Assembly: GCA_026002025.1 (NCBI GenBank)
Contig: BOAU01000091.1
Location: 1-7,327 of the forward strand
Origin: Spirochaetia bacterium
GTDB taxonomy: Bacteria; Spirochaetota; Spirochaetia; Treponematales; Breznakiellaceae
DNA length: 7,327 bases
Direction: 5' to 3'
The notes beneath the pieces were generated by a model, which was not told where the DNA came from, ran no database searches, and worked only from the letters and a program-made list of their open reading frames with translations. This document shows positions 3,906 through 7,327 of this stretch, piece after piece (positions within the stretch are counted from its first letter, which is position 1; each line of letters begins with the position of its first letter). Position numbers and translations under genes: made by a program.

Positions 3906-5621
3906 TTACGGCGCCGGCGGCGATCCCGCCAGTATCGTGTAGGAACCACCCCACGCCGTTTGATAGTCGCTCACTACGCCTGCGGGTACATAGATTTCCA
4001 GCGAGGCAGAGGTACCCTGGAACGGGGTAGTCCCCAATGTTGTAAGAGACGGCGTTTCCCGCAGTACATATACCGAGGTCAGGTTGGTACAGTCACGGAA
4101 CGCCGTGTTGCCGATAGAAGTAACGCTGTCGGGGATGGTAACCGAGGTCAGGCTGCTACAGCTCCTGAACGCAGAGTTGCCGATAGAATCAACGCTGTCG
4201 CCGATGGTAACCGATGCCAGGCTGCTACAGTCCTGGAACGCAGACGTGCCGATAGAAATAACGCTGTCGCCGATGGTAACCGATGCCAGGATGCTACATT
4301 GAGAGAACGCATTGCTGGCGATAGAATCAACGCTGTCGGGGATGGTAACCGATACCAGGCTGCTACATTGAGAGAACGCACTGCTGGCGATAGAATCAAC
4401 GCTGTCGCCGATGGTAACCGATGCCAGGCTGCTACATTGAGAGAACGCATAGGTGCCGATAGAAGTAACGCTGTCGCCGATGGTAACCGATGCCAGGCCG
4501 CTACAGCGATAGAACGCATAGTTGCCGATAGAAATAACGCTGTCGCCGATGGTAATGGACACAAGATTTGCCTTATTCGATCTGGCATTCGCAATAGCAG
4601 AAGTAATACCATAAATATAGGGAAAGGTACAGCCGCTCAGATCGTAGGCAACATAGACACCGGTGGGAATCGCGTCAAAAAGGATGTGCAAGGGATCGGT
4701 GCCGCTGCCGTTGATTCCCTCAAGCAGAGTCTCATCGGCGATTGCCAGTGAAACAATGATGGGATCATCGCTGGTCAATCCGCCGCCCGACGACGACGCC
4801 TCAGCCGCGATAAGTGCAGACAAATTGCTCAGATTAGTTGCGTTAATTGATACCGGTACTTTTTGTTCGGTAAAATCGTCCGCCGTAAAGGTAAAGGCTG
4901 CCTCGGTGGTCAAATTATCATAGATATGCACCACTTCTTTTTTCCCCGCAGTTTCGCCGCCGCTCTCCGTCAAGGCAGCCGTAATCACGTAGTACCCGAC
5001 GTCCACCGACGTCTCTGTTCCCGAAAGGGTGCCTGCCGTGTTCGTAGTTGCCGTGCTTATCAAATCAGTATCCCCTACAACGCCCAGCTTTTCCCAGGTG
5101 AGGGAAACAAGGGTTGCCGTCGCCGGATAAGTGACGGTGTAGGTGAGTGTTCCGCTTCCCGTACTTTTCTCCGGTTCCAGGGTGACGCTGACCGGGGTGG
5201 AGCCGCCCACGGTAACCGTAAAGGCGGCGCCGGTGCTGCCGGTTCCTATCAGGTTATCATGCGCTTCTTCAAGCCAGGCAGTCACCGTAAGGTTCCAGTC
5301 TCCCGTTGTCAGGGTGAAAACATTGCCGGTGGGGGTCAGCTCCTGCGGCTCAGCTCCCACTTCATCTTTGGTAAAGGTATACACATAGTGAAGCGTTGCC
5401 TCGACAGGCTTGGTGGGGTAGATAGTCCGCACCGAGGCAGCCGGGGCAAAACCCGTACCCGCAATGGATACCCGCACCTGCCCGGTTCCCGGAGCCGTTG
5501 TAATCCCCGCTTTGAGTGACGGGGAAAGGGGGTCACTACAAGCGGCAAACAGAACTGCCGCTCCAACAATAAAGCCGCAGAGGGCTTTCAAACCGGTGGT
5601 CCGGTTCATAAACTTTTTCAT
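3906..5621 (-). CDS. BspA-like leucine-rich-repeat lipoprotein
   Basis: This 571-residue protein has a lipoprotein signal: basic start MKKFMNR, hydrophobic core GFIVGAAVLFAA and a lipid-acceptor Cys28 in a relaxed FAAC lipobox typical of spirochaetes. Residues about 45-265 are Thr/Ser/Val-rich and beta-like, with no named domain that I can prove. Residues 355-515 are seven exact 23-residue repeats of the BspA type (LRR_5): SVTIGDSV-x-SI-x-x-x-AF-x-x-CSSL-x. A capping repeat follows (SVYVLRETPSLTTLG, then a YVPAGVVSDY motif). BspA-like proteins are outer-surface proteins that in other species bind host or bacterial partners; the ligand here is unknown. The start ATG 5621 has AGGAGG (5632-5627) five bases upstream, overlapping the stop codon of the preceding repeat-protein gene, so the two are very likely one operon. 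A hairpin follows the stop by 13 bases. Confidence 0.9.
   Translation of the reverse strand: MKKFMNRTTGLKALCGFIVGAAVLFAACSDPLSPSLKAGITTAPGTGQVRVSIAGTGFAPAASVRTIYPTKPVEATLHYVYTFTKDEVGAEPQELTPTGNVFTLTTGDWNLTVTAWLEEAHDNLIGTGSTGAAFTVTVGGSTPVSVTLEPEKSTGSGTLTYTVTYPATATLVSLTWEKLGVVGDTDLISTATTNTAGTLSGTETSVDVGYYVITAALTESGGETAGKKEVVHIYDNLTTEAAFTFTADDFTEQKVPVSINATNLSNLSALIAAEASSSGGGLTSDDPIIVSLAIADETLLEGINGSGTDPLHILFDAIPTGVYVAYDLSGCTFPYIYGITSAIANARSNKANLVSITIGDSVISIGNYAFYRCSGLASVTIGDSVTSIGTYAFSQCSSLASVTIGDSVDSIASSAFSQCSSLVSVTIPDSVDSIASNAFSQCSILASVTIGDSVISIGTSAFQDCSSLASVTIGDSVDSIGNSAFRSCSSLTSVTIPDSVTSIGNTAFRDCTNLTSVYVLRETPSLTTLGTTPFQGTSASLEIYVPAGVVSDYQTAWGGSYTILAGSPPAP
4077..4559 (-). repeat. seven 69-bp tandem repeats encoding leucine-rich repeats
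   Basis: Seven units of exactly 69 bp (23 codons) code for the BspA-type repeats. The unit varies mostly at codon positions for SI-x-x-x-A and at I/G-P-DSV, while GGCGACAGCGTT-like and TCCCTGGC-like blocks stay nearly constant. This kind of tract can gain or lose units by recombination without frame loss. Confidence 0.95.
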
Positions 5622-5630
5622 GCATTCCTC

Positions 5631-7327
5631 CTAGTTCTCTACCGTGATGGTAATAGTTGTTGAATACCAGATGCTGTTTTTCTGCACCCGGAGCTCTACG
5701 TAATAGATCCCATAGCTTTTCCCAAGGCTGCTAAAGGTGTAGGTCGTTGCGGTTCCCGCAGACCCCGGAACATCGCTGCCGTTAACAGACCACTGGTGGT
5801 TTGTATACCCGTCGGTTCCGCTCAAGCCGGTAATAAACGCCGTTTGGAGCGTAGCGCGGTGGAGGGTCACCGAGGCGGGAGAGGCAAAGGCAGTGGTGTC
5901 GTCCGTCCAGAGGTTTACCGTCACCGGGCTTTCGCCGGTGTCTACCGGATTTACGCCGCTTATCGTCAATACCGTTGAAAGGTTAAGCGCCGCATCTTCC
6001 ACGACAATGTAAGCCGTGTAGGTAGCGCTTGGGGTAAGGCCGGTTACCGAGATGGTGTTTTCCGCCGCCGTTGCCGCCGCTGTTCCCTTTGCTATCGCAG
6101 TACCTTGTGCTTTTACAGTTGTCGCATTAGGCGCAGAAGCACCAGACGCCAGTACCACGTAATAGTAGGTTCCCGCTTCACCGGAAGTAAACTTGAGGGT
6201 TGCGGTGGTTCCTGCTGTGGTGGACAGATTGCTTACGTTGCCCGCGCTCAACACCGGGGCGGTAGTATCCGGGATAACCGGGTTCACACCGGTAATAGGC
6301 AGTACGGTTGAAAGGTTAAGCGCCGCATCTTCTACGACAATGTAAGCCGTGTAGGTGGAAGCTGGGGTAAGGCCGGTTACATAGATGGTGTTTATCGCCG
6401 CTGTTGCCGCCGCCGTTCCCTTTGCCACCGCAGTACCTTGTGCTTTCACGGTTGCCGCTGTAGGCGCAGATGCACCGGACGCCAACACTACGTAATAGTA
6501 GGTTCCCGCTTCACCGGAAGTAAACTTGAGGGTGGCGGTGGTTCCTGCTGTGGTGGACAGATTGCTTACGTTGCCCGCGCTCAGCACCGGGGCGGTAGTA
6601 TCCGGGATAACCGGGTTCACACCGGTAATAGGCAGTACGGTTGAAAGGTTAAGCGCCGCATCTTCCACGACAATGTAAGCCGTGTAGGTAGAAGCTGGGG
6701 TAAGGCCGGTTACATAGATGGTATTTATCGCCGCAATTGCCGCCGCAGTTCCCTTTGCCACCGCAGTACCTTGTGCTTTCACGGTTGCCGCATTAGGCGC
6801 AGATACACCGGACGCCAACACTACGTAATAGTAGGTTCCCGCTTCACCGGAAGTAAACTTGAGGGTTGCGGTGGTTCCTGCTGGGGTGGACAGATTGCTT
6901 ACGTTGCCCGCGCTCAGCACCGGGGCGGTGGTATCCGGGATAACCGGGTTCACACCGGTAATAGGCAGTACGGTTGAAAGGTTAAGCGCCGCATCTTCCA
7001 CGACAATGTAAGCCGTGTAGGTAGAAGCTGGGGTAAGGCCGGTTACATAGATGGTGTTTATCGCCGCTGTTGCCGCCGCAGTTCCCTTTGCCACCGCAGT
7101 ACCTTGTGCTTTCACGGTTGCCGCATTAGGCGCAGATGCACTGGACGCCAGTACCACATAATAGTAGGTTCCCGCTTCACCGGAAGTAAATTTGAGGGTA
7201 GCGGTGGTTCCTGCTGGGGTGGACAGATTGCTTACGTTGCCCGCGCTCAGCACCGGGGCGGTGGTATCCGAGGTTCCCGACACTACCGGGTTTACCCCGC
7301 TTATCGTCAGTACGGACGAAAGATTAA
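5631..7327 (-). CDS. large secreted/surface protein with Ig/FN3-like repeats, 5' end outside window
   Basis: The frame stays open to the right edge (565 codons seen), so the true start and any signal peptide are not visible. A GTG at 7283 is only an internal codon: the residues before it (NLSSVLTISGVNPV) are already repeat sequence. Four 111-residue units start with DTTAPVLSAGNVSNLST and contain TSGEAGTYYYVVLAS, VTGLTP-x-x-TYTAYIVVEDAA and LNLSTVL. This is an immunoglobulin/fibronectin-III-like beta-sandwich layout, very poor in Cys and rich in Thr, Ala and Val. The last about 105 residues (VNLWTDDTTAFASPASVTLH to the ENISVEN-like end, ITITVEN) form a different, PKD/Ig-like end domain, with NHQWSVNGSDVPG in its middle. 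Such repeats usually act as spacers in adhesins or cell-surface proteins. The stop TAG 5633-5631 lies inside the Shine-Dalgarno sequence of the next gene, nine bases before its ATG, indicating co-expression. Confidence 0.85.
   Translation of the reverse strand, partial: NLSSVLTISGVNPVVSGTSDTTAPVLSAGNVSNLSTPAGTTATLKFTSGEAGTYYYVVLASSASAPNAATVKAQGTAVAKGTAAATAAINTIYVTGLTPASTYTAYIVVEDAALNLSTVLPITGVNPVIPDTTAPVLSAGNVSNLSTPAGTTATLKFTSGEAGTYYYVVLASGVSAPNAATVKAQGTAVAKGTAAAIAAINTIYVTGLTPASTYTAYIVVEDAALNLSTVLPITGVNPVIPDTTAPVLSAGNVSNLSTTAGTTATLKFTSGEAGTYYYVVLASGASAPTAATVKAQGTAVAKGTAAATAAINTIYVTGLTPASTYTAYIVVEDAALNLSTVLPITGVNPVIPDTTAPVLSAGNVSNLSTTAGTTATLKFTSGEAGTYYYVVLASGASAPNATTVKAQGTAIAKGTAAATAAENTISVTGLTPSATYTAYIVVEDAALNLSTVLTISGVNPVDTGESPVTVNLWTDDTTAFASPASVTLHRATLQTAFITGLSGTDGYTNHQWSVNGSDVPGSAGTATTYTFSSLGKSYGIYYVELRVQKNSIWYSTTITITVEN
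5937..7268 (-). repeat. four 333-bp tandem repeats, near-identical at DNA level
   Basis: Units begin at D codons at 7268, 6935, 6602 and 6269 (minus strand), an exact 333-bp period. The first three differ by only a few bases each; even out-of-frame reading on the plus strand gives almost the same peptides, so identity is at DNA level and not just protein level. The unit nearest the C-terminus (5937-6269) has diverged in its second half (AENTISVTGLTPSATY; VLTISGVNPV). The fragment at 7284-7327 shows the same VLTISGVNPV ending, so at least one more unit lies upstream. Confidence 0.95.

Noticed and set aside
4077..4559. CRISPR-like regular repeat
   Set aside because: The units are contiguous 69-bp coding repeats without unique spacers, and they translate to BspA-type LRRs.
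3960..4751. Plus-strand 263-codon repetitive frame
   Set aside because: It is the antisense of the 69-bp LRR repeats; the periodicity comes from the true gene on the minus strand.

Overview
The window looks like chromosomal DNA from a spirochaete, most likely a Treponema. This is inferred from a BspA-type leucine-rich-repeat lipoprotein with a relaxed lipobox, long Ig-like repeat proteins, a MoxR/DUF58 pair and many small decayed toxin-antitoxin genes. No rRNA, tRNA or CRISPR array is visible, so the assignment rests on protein style alone.

Left block (1-1480, minus strand): a MoxR-family AAA+ ATPase followed 12 bases later by a DUF58 protein that runs off the left edge. This is the usual start of a MoxR/DUF58/VWA (Bat-like) operon. 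The ATPase has a promoter-like sequence placed so that its transcript could be leaderless.

Middle block (1481-3134) is accessory DNA. It holds a roughly 237-bp element with inverted-repeat ends that encloses a decayed C-terminal piece of a GxxExxY-family gene; a small 76-codon gene of unknown, possibly antitoxin, function; an intact RelB/DinJ antitoxin followed by a YoeB toxin gene broken by an internal deletion; and an intact HicB antitoxin followed by a HicA toxin cut to 13 codons. Both recognisable toxins are dead and both recognisable antitoxins are intact. The relB-yoeB pair is bracketed by two inverted 22-base near-identical sequences.

Right block (3135-7327, minus strand): a large repeat protein, open at the right edge, with four 111-residue Ig/FN3-like repeats nearly identical at the DNA level. 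Nine bases later comes a BspA-like lipoprotein with seven 23-residue leucine-rich repeats. Next is a 183-base gap packed with four tandem hairpins, then a 195-residue uncharacterised protein with a helix-hairpin-helix-like motif. The first two genes are probably co-transcribed and make surface or periplasmic proteins. The hairpin belt probably ends or tunes that transcript before the third gene.

The main points of interest are the GxxExxY inverted-repeat element, the matching loss of toxins from neighbouring TA modules (one with a visible microhomology scar), two possible leaderless promoters with the same geometry, and the hairpin belt.
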